From NCBI GenBank assembly GCA_945883565.1, contig CAMCXO010000008.1:18486-82485 (forward strand): DNA of 64,000 nt. The letters run 5' to 3'. The stretch's first letter is position 1, and every line of letters starts with the position of its first letter. Both the position numbers and the translations under genes were made by a program. Below the pieces are notes generated by a model that ran no database searches, was not told where the DNA came from, and saw only the letters and a program-made list of their open reading frames with translations. The DNA comes from Chryseobacterium gleum (lineage in GTDB: Bacteria > Bacteroidota > Bacteroidia > Flavobacteriales > Schleiferiaceae). Positions 1 through 7,844 of the stretch are shown here, piece after piece.

Positions 1-2
1 CT

Positions 3-281
3 TCCTTTGTGTATGCCAATGAAGCTGATTTATTAAATGTTGCCCTGTTTGGAATTACAGCTAAACAATGGCGGGATGCCAATCCAAATGCCGAAGGAAA
101 CATAAGAGATATGGCAACGATTGAGCAGTTAGTGGTACTTTCCAATTTAGAAAGTATCAATGCGGTGTTGATTCATCAAGGATTAGGGCAATCAGAGCGT
201 TTGATTCAATTGAACAAGATTGCGATCACCCAAATGAAATCTTTAGTAAATCGTCCGAACACGATTAAAAGGATTAAATGA
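3..281 (+). CDS. KilA-N-type protein, C-terminal part (cut by window edge)
   Basis: The reading frame is open to the left edge, so only the last ~93 residues of the protein are present; the in-frame GTG at 9 is internal and not a real start. The visible part (YANEADLLNVALFG, then TAKQWRDANP, then ATIEQLVVLSNLESINAVLI) matches my recollection of the C-terminal region of Bacteroidota KilA-N domain proteins, which are putative DNA-binding proteins of phage or mobile origin. The N-terminal KilA-N domain lies outside the window. The stop overlaps the next start by four bases, so the two genes are translationally coupled. The assignment rests on memory of the family. The function is unknown. Confidence 0.6.
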   Translation, partial: SFVYANEADLLNVALFGITAKQWRDANPNAEGNIRDMATIEQLVVLSNLESINAVLIHQGLGQSERLIQLNKIAITQMKSLVNRPNTIKRIK

Positions 282-658
282 CAAACAGGCTTATGCAAGA
301 TATAAACGATACAACCCACAAGATATTTGGAAGTGCGATGAAAGTACATTCCACGCTAGGTAATGGCTTTCAAGAAGTTATTTACCAAAGAGCATTGGCC
401 ATAGAAATGAACTATGCAGATCTATCTTTTGCAAGAGAAATGGAAATGCCTATTTTTTACAGGGAAGAGCAAATAGGCACAAGAAGAGTGGATTTCTTTG
501 TAGAAGGTTGTGTGATGGTAGAATTAAAAGCAATGGAAAAAATAGAAGATGTGCATAAATCTCAAGTTATAAATTACTTGGAAGCTTATCACATTGCTGA
601 TGGCTTGCTCATCAATTTTGGCGGACTTAGTGTTGAGTTTAAAAGGCTTTACAATTAA
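278..658 (+). CDS. GxxExxY protein (PDDEXK-like fold)
   Basis: A 126-residue protein with the family signature G-F-Q-E-V-I-Y near residues 29-37 (GNGFQEVIYQ). Further on are an Asp in RRVDFF and an E-x-K in VELKAME, which fit the catalytic core of the PDDEXK_3 nuclease-like superfamily. The length is normal for the family (about 120-130 residues) and the C-terminus (LLINFGG..VEFKRLYN) is typical and intact. It overlaps the KilA-N gene by ATGA. The biological role of GxxExxY proteins is unclear; they are common in hypervariable chromosomal regions of Bacteroidota, and that context agrees with the remnants and repeats around it. Confidence 0.85.
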   Translation: MTNRLMQDINDTTHKIFGSAMKVHSTLGNGFQEVIYQRALAIEMNYADLSFAREMEMPIFYREEQIGTRRVDFFVEGCVMVELKAMEKIEDVHKSQVINYLEAYHIADGLLINFGGLSVEFKRLYN

Positions 659-721
659 AAAGTAGTTAACCCAACAGATAATCCTGTCAATCAAAATTAT
701 GCATAAAATCGTGTTCAGACA

Positions 722-1039
722 ATGAGTAAGAAATTAGAATCCATAAAGCATAAAGGCAATAACCGACCACACATACCCAGCAAGGAAGAAGCGGGATATG
801 AAGATGCCATTGACAAAGTACAAGAGGGAAAGAAAGTGTTAGAACTGGACAAATACGGCAATGACGACCGTGACGATTTGTTGCGTGCAGACATTCCAAG
901 CCTTTACTGCCACGAACACATTGCTCCCGAAACGTTGATAAAAAACCTCTATCCAACCGTAGATACGCAGCATGCTGCGTATCAGCAACTCGAATTATTT
1001 AATGTAAACGAACACATTGGATTCAAAATATGGGACTGA
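722..1039 (+). pseudogene. Remnant of the N-terminus of a type III-like DNA methyltransferase
   Basis: A 105-residue frame whose first part (HIPSKEEAGYED, then EGKKVLEL) and second part (KYGNDD, then SLYCHEHIAPETLIKNLY) resemble, from memory, the N-terminal ~120 residues of a family of adenine-specific methyltransferases of type III restriction systems. Between LEL and DKYGND a block of roughly 20 residues seems missing. After NLYPTVDTQ the protein ends quickly, without the DPPY catalytic motif or the AdoMet-binding region. It therefore cannot be an active methyltransferase. Its 3' end overlaps the next gene by ten bases. It could still be expressed as a small protein. No companion restriction subunit is visible. 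Confidence 0.45.
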
Positions 1040-1617
1040 CAGATATTAAAAAAGAGCTTAAAAAACTAGACAGGGACAAACTCATTGAGCTTATTGCCGA
1101 CCTGTATAAAAAGAACAAATCAGTAAAAGAGTTTTTTGACTTTTATGTAAATCCAAACGAGAGCGAACTTTTTGAGAAGTATCGTGATAAGGTGTTTGAA
1201 GCGTTTTACCCTAAACGTGGTTACAACTATAAACTTAGAGACGGTAAACAAGCAATTAGCGATTTCAAAAAACTTGGGCCATCAACAGACTTACTTGCTG
1301 AATTGATGTTATTCTACGTTGAAACAGGAGTGCATTTTACTAATGACTTCGGAGACATAAATCTAACTTTTTATAAAAGCTTAGCGACAACTTTTGTTGA
1401 CTGCTTGACTTTAATGAGAAAAGAAAACCTTCTTGATAAATTTGAAGACCGAGTTGGAAAAGTTGTTTTCGCCACGAATGAAATTGGTTGGGGTTTTCAC
1501 GACTATTTAGTGCAAGTTTGGGTTGACTTCTTTCCAACAGTAGACGAAGAAGATTATGAAGACGACAACAACGAAATAGAAGAAAAAGGGAAAATAATAA
1601 AATTGGGCGAACAATGA
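1030..1617 (+). CDS. DUF6155-like protein of unknown function
   Basis: A 195-residue soluble protein. The first 60 residues are rich in Lys and Leu (IKKELKKLDRDKLIELIADLYKKN), followed by FFDFYVNPNE and a predominantly helical middle. The last 25 residues are very acidic (EEDYEDDNNEIEEKGK). There is no signal peptide or membrane segment. The pattern ELKKLD...LIELI..LYKKN...FF.FYVNPNE agrees with what I recall of the DUF6155 family, which has no known function. It starts inside the end of the methyltransferase remnant, so it may use that gene's former promoter. The family name is moderately certain. No function can be given. Confidence 0.6.
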   Translation: MGLTDIKKELKKLDRDKLIELIADLYKKNKSVKEFFDFYVNPNESELFEKYRDKVFEAFYPKRGYNYKLRDGKQAISDFKKLGPSTDLLAELMLFYVETGVHFTNDFGDINLTFYKSLATTFVDCLTLMRKENLLDKFEDRVGKVVFATNEIGWGFHDYLVQVWVDFFPTVDEEDYEDDNNEIEEKGKIIKLGEQ

Positions 1618-1660
1618 CGGCTGAAAAAACCACTAATTTATCTGTTTGTTGACATTCTGG

Positions 1661-1850
1661 CCTTAAACGATTATGGTTTTAAGCTCGACCTTGTAAACAA
1701 TGGTCGGCCGCCCGGCCTATTTCCCAAACCATTTGTTTAAGCTATTTTATTGGTCCAATCGAAAATCATTGTCCCCACAAATAACAAATTCACCAAAAGC
1801 CCTTATCTGGCGATAATTTCAGAATTATTCGTTGCTTTGAGATGGGTTTT
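1661..1850. repeat. Dispersed ~190-bp repeat, copy A
   Basis: This noncoding stretch aligns with 3396-3580 at roughly 80 percent identity. Shared blocks include TTATTGGTCCAATCGAAAATC and TTATCTGGCGATAATTTCAG. Each copy lies directly upstream of a gene (here the secreted protein at 1888) and ends gene-proximally in a CGTT motif. No protein frame is conserved between the copies. It is a candidate attC-like recombination site of a cassette array; the alternative is a generic miniature element. Confidence 0.8.
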
Positions 1851-1887
1851 AAACACACTGCCGTTTTCTGCCATTTTAAAATAAACC

Positions 1888-2904
1888 ATGAAAAACAAAC
1901 GAATTATCCATTTGCTTGTGCTCTTATTTGCATGCCTCCAATCCTATATTTTGGTAGCGCAAACACCCCCATATTTTGGGACTATCTTTATAGAACCCGG
2001 AATAATCACCGATACCGATTGCTCTACATTATCGAGCGTTACTTATACCGGTCAGGGAATTGCATTGGTGTACGATCGTAGGGTAAATAACTGGGTCAAC
2101 ATCAATGCTTATTTGTTTAATGTGGTCTGGAATGATTCGCTCACATCTCAAGCAGTTGTAAATCCGGAATTCACTATAGCAGAAGCAACTGCCGAAGCCA
2201 ATAAATACGCTTTTAAAATTGGTCAATTACCTCATTGTTTAAGAACCGATATTAATGAAATATGGATTCACAAAGGAAACTTTGATTGGGGCGGTGGCAA
2301 TAATTCCATTTTAATACATACCGATCGCGCTACATACTATGAATCTCTTGGCATTTCTGAAGAAACCTTGATACATGAAGCAAGCCATACTTCATTAGAC
2401 GCTGCTCATGCAACAAGTACAGGATGGATTGATGCACAATTATTGGACAACAATTTTATCTCAACTTACGCTCAACAAAACCCGATTCGGGAAGACCTCG
2501 CCGAAAGCTATCTAACTTGGTTGGCAGTTAAACATTTCGCTTCCCGCGTTTCAGCTACAAACTACAACCTCATAACGCAAACCATTCCCAATCGTCTATT
2601 GTACTTTGACGCTCAAAACTTTAACTTGAACCCTATTCCTTGCCCAACAACAGAAGTATCGTTTGATGCCATCGAATCCTTTAGGGTCTATCCTAATCCT
2701 ACTATTGACTTTTTATACATAAATACCCCTATTGATGGCAACACCTCCCTTCAGATTTACAATACGATGGGGCAGCCAATAATCAAATTCAGTAAGATCG
2801 GCAATTTTGTCGATTTATCGGCTTATCCAAATGGCGTATATTCAGTTGTCTTAAGCAACAATTCTAGAACAGCGAATTTTAGGATAATAAAAACCGGCAG
2901 ATAA
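1888..2904 (+). CDS. Secreted HExxH protein with type IX sorting domain
   Basis: A 338-residue protein with a signal peptide (residues 1-25, ending VAQ). A HEASH motif at about residues 165-169 (IHEASHTSLDAAH) fits a zinc-metallopeptidase active site; a downstream Glu in REDLAESYLTWLAV may be the third ligand. The last ~75 residues (FRVYPNPTIDFLYI, then GVYSVVLSNN, then FRIIKTG) are a type A C-terminal sorting domain, so the protein should leave through the type IX secretion system and be anchored or released at the surface. It belongs to no peptidase family I can name. It sits between repeat copy A and an ATAAC motif at its own stop codon, which makes it a cassette candidate. Confidence 0.75.
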   Translation: MKNKRIIHLLVLLFACLQSYILVAQTPPYFGTIFIEPGIITDTDCSTLSSVTYTGQGIALVYDRRVNNWVNINAYLFNVVWNDSLTSQAVVNPEFTIAEATAEANKYAFKIGQLPHCLRTDINEIWIHKGNFDWGGGNNSILIHTDRATYYESLGISEETLIHEASHTSLDAAHATSTGWIDAQLLDNNFISTYAQQNPIREDLAESYLTWLAVKHFASRVSATNYNLITQTIPNRLLYFDAQNFNLNPIPCPTTEVSFDAIESFRVYPNPTIDFLYINTPIDGNTSLQIYNTMGQPIIKFSKIGNFVDLSAYPNGVYSVVLSNNSRTANFRIIKTGR

Positions 2905-3040
2905 CTTCGGTGCCCGCAGCACAGCTCGAATGATTTAGACTTAATGGGTATAGTTTGATTCAATAGTCTTCTAAAACAACACCTAACCACCTGTTTATTC
3001 ATAGTTAATTTGTATAATTTAAACTGTACTACACAAAAAA

Positions 3041-3328
3041 CTCTCCTCCTTTTCACGGAGGAGTACCCCGAAGAGAGAGGTGGTTAGGACAACAATCCAT
3101 TACCCGAAGGGAAAAGGTCAGCAGTTAAATACAGTACGGTTTATGGAGAAAGCCCTTGAAAATGCGAATAACCTTCAAAGCCCCTCAGCCACTTTAGAAG
3201 AGCGTGAATATTTTGAGAAGGCAACCCACCCCGCCCTGCGGACACCCCTCCTTGGTAAAGAGGGAAGCTTAGTGTTTGCAAACATTGTTCACAAACGGCC
3301 AAAACAAGCAATCGAGCTCATGGAAACT
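3041..3328. repeat. ~290-bp direct repeat, first copy
   Basis: It begins with a hairpin (CTCCTCC...GGAGGAG) and continues through an AT/GC-mixed stretch to AAGCAATCGAGCTCA. It is almost identical to 4509-4794. A 97-codon frame starting GTG at 3080 exists, but the second copy shifts frame through small indels, so the repeat is not maintained as a protein gene. The two copies are 1468 bp apart, in direct orientation, and flank the toxin-antitoxin pair. Confidence 0.9.
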
Positions 3329-3378
3329 CATCACAAAGCAAAGCTCTGTGCAACCCAACGCCATCCGTGGTAAATAAA

Positions 3379-3598
3379 GCCTATTACCCGCGTATCCTTA
3401 AACGATTATGTCTTTAAGCTCAACTTTGCCTATAATGGTAGGCCGGCTTTTTTCCCGGGCCATTTGTTCTAAGTACTTTTATTGGTCCAATCGAAAATCG
3501 TTGTCCCCATATTACAAATCCACCAAATGCCTTTATCTGGCGATAATTTCAGAATTATTCGTTGCTTTGAAATGGGTTTTTAGACGGACGTTATAGGC
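3379..3598. repeat. Dispersed repeat, copy B, with inverted ends
   Basis: Positions 3396-3580 match copy A at 1661-1850. Here the wider element is bounded by GCCTATTAC (3379-3387) and the near-inverse GTTATAGGC (3590-3598). The motif GCCTATAAC, the exact inverse of the right end, recurs at 4095-4103 across the toxin stop codon. The toxin-antitoxin pair thus lies between GTTATAGGC and GCCTATAAC. This resembles the R' and R'' edges of integron cassettes, but the body is not an obvious palindrome by eye. Confidence 0.75.
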
Positions 3599-3614
3599 TA
3601 ATGAAAAAATTCAT

Positions 3615-3622
3615 TAAATTTG
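3615..3622 (+). promoter_or_regulatory. Candidate -7 box of the toxin-antitoxin pair
   Basis: TAAATTTG matches the Bacteroidota -7 consensus TAnnTTTG and ends four bases before the antitoxin ATG. No clear TTG lies 19-20 bases upstream. If used, transcription would begin at or next to the start codon. Confidence 0.4.
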
Positions 3623-3626
3623 AAAT

Positions 3627-3809
3627 ATGAAGAAAGAAACCGTCTTGCAAGCGATTAATGAATTCCCTAAAGAAGTGAATTTGAATGCTCTATTCGAACA
3701 GCTCATCGTGAAAGAAAAAATTGAAAAAGGCTTACTTCAAATAGAAAACGAGCAAACTGTAACACACGCAGATGTGATAGCTCATTTCAATAATAAATGG
3801 CTGAAATAA
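3627..3809 (+). CDS. Antitoxin of a ParE/RelE-type pair
   Basis: A 60-residue acidic protein (VLQAINEFPKEVNLNALFEQLIVKEKIEKGLLQIENE) ending in a segment (VTHADVIAHFNNKW) typical of small antitoxins that precede ParE-like toxins: a predicted helical body and a C-terminal tail that would wrap the toxin. It overlaps the toxin gene by 13 bases, a normal arrangement for coupled synthesis. I do not recognise the exact antitoxin family, and no ribbon-helix-helix or HTH motif is clear. The assignment comes mainly from position, size and overlap. Confidence 0.75.
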   Translation: MKKETVLQAINEFPKEVNLNALFEQLIVKEKIEKGLLQIENEQTVTHADVIAHFNNKWLK

Positions 3810-4102
3810 TTTGGTCTAAGCTAGCTTTAGATGACTTGGACAGCATTTACAATTACATTGCCAAGGAATCTCCCATTTATGCCCAAAAAACTATTGAAGA
3901 ATTTATTGAAAGGGTTTCAGTGCTTGCCACATACCCGGAAATAGGACGTGAAGTTCGTGAATATGTTCGAAAGGATGTTAGGGAACTCATTGAAGGTAAT
4001 TACAGGATTTTTTACAAAATCAACAAGAATAGCATTTCAATAATCCGGGTTCATCACTCAGCTCGAAACATAATACGAAGAAAAAGAGGCAGCAGCCTAT
4101 AA
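3797..4102 (+). CDS. ParE/RelE-family toxin
   Basis: A 101-residue protein with the plasmid-stabilisation toxin pattern: WSKLALDDLDSIYNYIAKESP at the start, YPEIGREV in the middle, and RELIEGNYRIFYKI...ISIIRVHHSARN at the end. This is the conserved beta-sheet core of ParE-like toxins, which act on gyrase (ParE) or ribosome-bound mRNA (RelE). The core gives no way to tell which. The stop codon lies inside the GCCTATAAC motif. In this cassette-like context the pair probably serves to stabilise the region. Confidence 0.88.
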   Translation: MAEIIWSKLALDDLDSIYNYIAKESPIYAQKTIEEFIERVSVLATYPEIGREVREYVRKDVRELIEGNYRIFYKINKNSISIIRVHHSARNIIRRKRGSSL

Positions 4103-4508
4103 CATGCGCCGGTTGCACAACTTTGTCATAAACTCAAATTTTAAACCAAAAATTTGAATTATGGCTTCATTAGAGGTTTTTTAAAAGCCTCAAATTTTTT
4201 TTGTGTTTATTTCATTGTTGTTTCTTTCGACTCCCTCAAAATGCTTTATTGCTCCCATTTTAGCTCCAAATAAATTAAAAATGGCTCTAGCCAAGTTTTT
4301 CGGCTTTTGGTCTTATATGGTTCATCTAATTTTCAAGTTATAGGTTAAAGCAGACATGATTACCTGTTTATTGGCACTTTTAATGCCATGCGTATTAAGA
4401 CGTTTGAGTTGGAACTTCGCAAAGAGCGCAAGCTGTGGGTTGATTGACAGGCAGTAACCATGCAAGAGACAAACATTTAACTACTACCATTGAACCTCAT
4501 CACATAAG
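4103..4508. other. Noncoding stretch between toxin gene and second direct repeat
   Basis: No frame longer than about 40 codons looks real. The left end continues the ATAAC-type motif (ATAACATGCGCCGGTTGCAC) that would be the outer arm of a cassette recombination site, followed by A/T-rich sequence. Around 4388-4450 a short frame (MRIKTFELELRKERKLW, then stop) looks like a scrap of a lost gene. I see no promoter or RNA gene. Confidence 0.4.
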
Positions 4509-4794
4509 CTCTCCTCCTTTTCACGGAGGAGTACCCGAAGAGAGAGGTGGTTAGGACAACAATCCATTACCCGAAGGGAAAAGGTCAGCAGTTAAATACA
4601 GCACGGTTTATGGAGGAAGCCCTTGAAAATGCGAATAACCTTCAAAGCCCCTCACCCACTTTAGTAGAGGGTGAATATTTTGAGAAAGCAACCACCCCGT
4701 CCCGCGTACACCCCTCCATGGTAAAGAGGGAAGCTTTGTGTTTGCAAACATTGTTCACAAACGGCCAAAACAAGCAATCGAGCTCACGGAAACC
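4509..4794. repeat. ~290-bp direct repeat, second copy
   Basis: It matches 3041-3328 almost base for base, including the opening hairpin. Single-base indels around 4690-4740 change the reading frame relative to the first copy. After about 4794 the two copies diverge completely, which marks the right boundary of the unit. Positions 4795-4931 hold nothing further that I can identify except a weak TACTTTCG box at 4917-4924 upstream of the flippase gene. Confidence 0.9.
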
Positions 4795-4931
4795 CGCTTC
4801 TGTGCCCTTGTGGAAGTGCCTTCCTTTGGCTTTATAAAGGTAGCTTCAGACGCTCCTTCCCTACCCGAAAACTTTCAAACTTGAACATCCGCGCTTATTT
4901 GGCATAGGTATAATAGTACTTTCGCAGCCTA

Positions 4932-6389
4932 ATGTCGGCTATAAAAAAACTCGCCCAGCAAACGGCCCTTTACGGCTTACCGAGCATACTGGGGCGTGTT
5001 CTCAACTTCATTCTGGTGCCCATCCATACGGGCATTATGAACCAAAGCCAGTTTGGATCTATAACCGATTTGTACAGTTTGGTGGCGGTGGGCATTGTGC
5101 TGCTCACCTATGGTTTTGAAACGGCTTATTTTAACAAGAGCCAAAACCCACTGTCTGAAAAAAAGAGTTTTGCCACAGGCATGCAGTCGCTGCTTTTCAC
5201 TTCTTTGCTCTTTTTGTTGGCTTTTGAATGGGGGCTGCCCGAACTTTCAAGAGTATTGCGGTACGAAAACCATCCCCATTACTTAAGATGGATGGTTTGG
5301 ATCATGCTGCTCGATGTTTTATCGGCATTGCCTTTTGCACGCTTGCGATTTAGGCAAAAAGCCCTGGAGTTTGTGGGCATAAAATTCATCTTAATTGGCC
5401 TAAACATTGGCTTCAACCTCTTTTTCTTTTTGGGCTTGAAGCATTGGCCGGAACTTCAAAACAATTTGCCGGCAGCCTGGAACGACCCGGTGGCCTGGGT
5501 TTTAATATCCAATCTTTTGGCCTCGGCCGTTATGTTTCTGTTGCTTCTGCCCCAATGGCGGCAGGCCGATGGCTGGCGCTTCGACCGCGAATTGTGGAGA
5601 AAAATGATGGGTTATGGCTTGCCCCTCATGGCGGCCGGTTTGGCGGGTATTGCCAACGAATTGGCCGATAGACAATTGCTTAAATACCTACTTCCCGAGC
5701 ATTTGGCCATGAATCAACTAGGGGTATATGGGGCGGTATACAAGTTGAGTATTTTCCTTATGCTGTTTGTTCAGGCTTATCGCTACGCGGCCGAACCCTT
5801 TTTCTTTCAATTGCGCAACGCCAAAAACAGCGGCGAAACAAACGCCCAGGTTTTAGAAGGCTTTGTAATGTTTTTAGGGTTGGTGCTTATTGGCCTCAAT
5901 GCCTCGCTGCCCATAATTAAACACTTTATTAATGAGCGTTTTTGGGAAGGACTGGCGCTGGCGCCCATTTTGTTTGCGGCCAATTACATTTTGGGCATCA
6001 ATACGCATTTGGGCATTTGGTACAAACTGGCCAATAAAACACGTTTTGCCTGGTACATCACCGGCTTAGGCCTCTTCTTTACACTATGGCTTAATTTCTG
6101 GTTAATACCGGTTTTGGGAATTGAAGGCGCCGCCTGGGCCACCTTGGCTTCTTACACCGCCATGATGCTCATGAATCTCATTATGGGCCATAAACATTAT
6201 CCGCTTCCTTATGCCTACAAAAGGTTGACTTTGTATTTTTTAAGTTCTGTTATTTTGGGTTTCTTTGCGTGGAAACTTCAATCTATGGTTGGCCTTTGGG
6301 CTTGCATGGCCTTAGTTCCTTACCTTATCTTGTTGGCCTTTATTAAACCCGAATTTGCTCATAAATTATGGCCCAAACGGCAAGCGTAA
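4932..6389 (+). CDS. Lipid-linked oligosaccharide flippase (Wzx/MVF-like)
   Basis: A 485-residue integral membrane protein with about 12-14 hydrophobic segments. It starts with the polysaccharide-flippase pattern KKLAQQTALYGLPSILGRVLNF and contains NQSQFG and LGVYGAVYKLSIFLMLFVQAYRYAAEPF, as in the oligosaccharide flippase family of the MOP superfamily. It would move undecaprenyl-linked sugar units across the inner membrane. Its 3' end overlaps dut by 22 bases, so it is the first gene of an operon running to about 12728. Whether the substrate is O-antigen, capsule or another glycan cannot be read from the sequence. A second, distant homologue is at 21019-22392. Confidence 0.88.
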   Translation: MSAIKKLAQQTALYGLPSILGRVLNFILVPIHTGIMNQSQFGSITDLYSLVAVGIVLLTYGFETAYFNKSQNPLSEKKSFATGMQSLLFTSLLFLLAFEWGLPELSRVLRYENHPHYLRWMVWIMLLDVLSALPFARLRFRQKALEFVGIKFILIGLNIGFNLFFFLGLKHWPELQNNLPAAWNDPVAWVLISNLLASAVMFLLLLPQWRQADGWRFDRELWRKMMGYGLPLMAAGLAGIANELADRQLLKYLLPEHLAMNQLGVYGAVYKLSIFLMLFVQAYRYAAEPFFFQLRNAKNSGETNAQVLEGFVMFLGLVLIGLNASLPIIKHFINERFWEGLALAPILFAANYILGINTHLGIWYKLANKTRFAWYITGLGLFFTLWLNFWLIPVLGIEGAAWATLASYTAMMLMNLIMGHKHYPLPYAYKRLTLYFLSSVILGFFAWKLQSMVGLWACMALVPYLILLAFIKPEFAHKLWPKRQA

Positions 6390-6826
6390 CCGTTAAAATT
6401 GTAAACCGGGGCAAGTTTGCCCTGCCCGAATACAAAACCCCTGGTTCGGCTGGCTGCGACCTTTATGCCAATCTCGACAACCCCTTGGAAATAAAACCCA
6501 TGCAGCGTGTTTTAATACCTACGGGCCTGTATATGGAGTTGCCACTTGGCTACGAAGCCCAAGTGCGTGCGAGAAGTGGATTGGCTCTAAAACACGGTAT
6601 TGGCGTTCTTAACAGTCCTGGCACCATAGATGCCGATTACCGGGGCGAAATACAAATTATTCTCATTAACCTCAGCACCGAAACCTATACCCTGCACCCC
6701 GGCGAGCGCATTGCCCAATTAATTGTGGCGGCTGTTTGCAAAGCCGAGTGGATTGAAACCGAAACCTTAAACCTTACCGAAAGAGGAGAAGGTGGTTTTG
6801 GAAGTACCGGAATAAAAACATCTTAA
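6368..6826 (+). CDS. dut: dUTP diphosphatase
   Basis: A 152-residue trimeric-type dUTPase with all five motifs in order: PGSAGCDLYA, RARSGLALKHG, GVLNSPGTIDADYRG, GERIAQLIV and the C-terminal RGEGGFGSTG that closes over the active site. It hydrolyses dUTP to dUMP and pyrophosphate, keeping uracil out of DNA and supplying dUMP for thymidylate synthase (thyA is at 36277). Length and motifs are normal. It begins inside the end of the flippase gene and is followed after ten bases by the nucleotidyltransferase. Confidence 0.97.
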   Translation: MAQTASVTVKIVNRGKFALPEYKTPGSAGCDLYANLDNPLEIKPMQRVLIPTGLYMELPLGYEAQVRARSGLALKHGIGVLNSPGTIDADYRGEIQIILINLSTETYTLHPGERIAQLIVAAVCKAEWIETETLNLTERGEGGFGSTGIKTS

Positions 6827-6836
6827 CCTTTACCCT

Positions 6837-7844
6837 ATGAAAATTATAGTTCCCATGGCAGGCCGCGGCAAACGCATGCGCCCCCATACCCTAAGCGTTC
6901 CCAAACCGCTAATTCCTATTGCCGGAAAACCCATTGTACAGCGTTTGGTTGAAGACATTGTAGAAGTTTGCGGACAGGCGGTTAATGAAGTGGCTTTTAT
7001 TATAGGCGACTTTGGCGATCAGGTTGAAAAAGACCTTATTGCGGTAGCCGAAAGCAAAGGCGCCAAGGGAAGTATTTACTACCAAGACCAACCGCTGGGG
7101 ACAGCCCATGCCATTTTATGCGCAGCCAACAGCTTAGAAGGCCCTGTGGTAGTGGCCTTTGCCGATACCCTGTTTCGCGCCGATTTTGTACTTGATACCG
7201 CTTCAGATGGCGTTATTTGGACCAACAGGGTTAACGATCCCCGGCAATTTGGGGTGGTGAAAAAGGATGCCGATGGCGTTATTACCGACTTTGTTGAAAA
7301 ACCCGAAACCTTTGTAAGCGACGAAGCCATTATTGGCATTTACTACTTCCGTGATGGCGCCAATTTGCGTAGCGAGCTGCAATATTTAATAGACCACAAC
7401 ATTACCGACAAGGGCGAATACCAACTTACCGATGCCCTGTCGAATATGAAAAACAAAGGCCTGCGCTTTACTTCGGGTACTGTAAACGACTGGATGGACT
7501 GCGGAAACAAAGACATTACGGTTGATACCAATGCGCGTGTATTGGGCTACATTCAAGGCAAAGAACAACTTCGTGCCCCTTCGGCGTTGGTAGAAAACAG
7601 CGAAATAACAGAGCCTTGTATGTTGGCAGAAGGCGTGGTGGTGCGCAATTCCAAAATAGGTCCGGGCGTTAGTATAGGGGCTGGAACTTTGATCGAGAAC
7701 TGCCACATTAACCGAGCCATTATTGGTGAGGCCTGTAAACTTGAAAATGTAAATCTGGAAAACTCTATGATTGGCAACTTTGTGCGGTTCAACGGAAAGT
7801 TCACCCATGTAAGCATAGGCGATTACTCAACCCTTGACCAATAA
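6837..7844 (+). CDS. Sugar-phosphate nucleotidyltransferase with hexapeptide repeats
   Basis: A 335-residue protein. Residues 1-230 are a nucleotidyltransferase domain with GRGKRMRPHT (nucleotide binding), KPLIPIAGKP, a DQPLGTAHAI loop and GIYYFRDG. Residues 250-335 are a left-handed beta-helix (repeats such as VVRNSKIGPGVSIGAGTLIENC). It couples a sugar 1-phosphate to an NTP, giving an activated sugar. The layout resembles GlmU and archaeal-type glucose-1-phosphate thymidylyltransferases, but the true substrate cannot be decided. It sits after flippase and dut and overlaps the TPR gene by 11 bases, so the product probably feeds envelope glycan synthesis. Confidence 0.88.
   Translation: MKIIVPMAGRGKRMRPHTLSVPKPLIPIAGKPIVQRLVEDIVEVCGQAVNEVAFIIGDFGDQVEKDLIAVAESKGAKGSIYYQDQPLGTAHAILCAANSLEGPVVVAFADTLFRADFVLDTASDGVIWTNRVNDPRQFGVVKKDADGVITDFVEKPETFVSDEAIIGIYYFRDGANLRSELQYLIDHNITDKGEYQLTDALSNMKNKGLRFTSGTVNDWMDCGNKDITVDTNARVLGYIQGKEQLRAPSALVENSEITEPCMLAEGVVVRNSKIGPGVSIGAGTLIENCHINRAIIGEACKLENVNLENSMIGNFVRFNGKFTHVSIGDYSTLDQ

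Noticed and set aside
687..956. Minus-strand frame of 89 codons opposite the methyltransferase remnant
   Set aside because: No recognisable domain; shadow of a better plus-strand frame.
3080..3373. 97-codon frame starting GTG in the first direct repeat
   Set aside because: The second copy (4547-4837) shares the start but shifts frame through indels; no domain; best explained as noncoding repeat.
3408..3596. 62-codon frame inside dispersed repeat copy B
   Set aside because: Copy A has no equivalent open frame.
7079..7816. Several minus-strand frames within the nucleotidyltransferase gene
   Set aside because: Shadow frames without motifs; the plus strand has an unambiguous enzyme.
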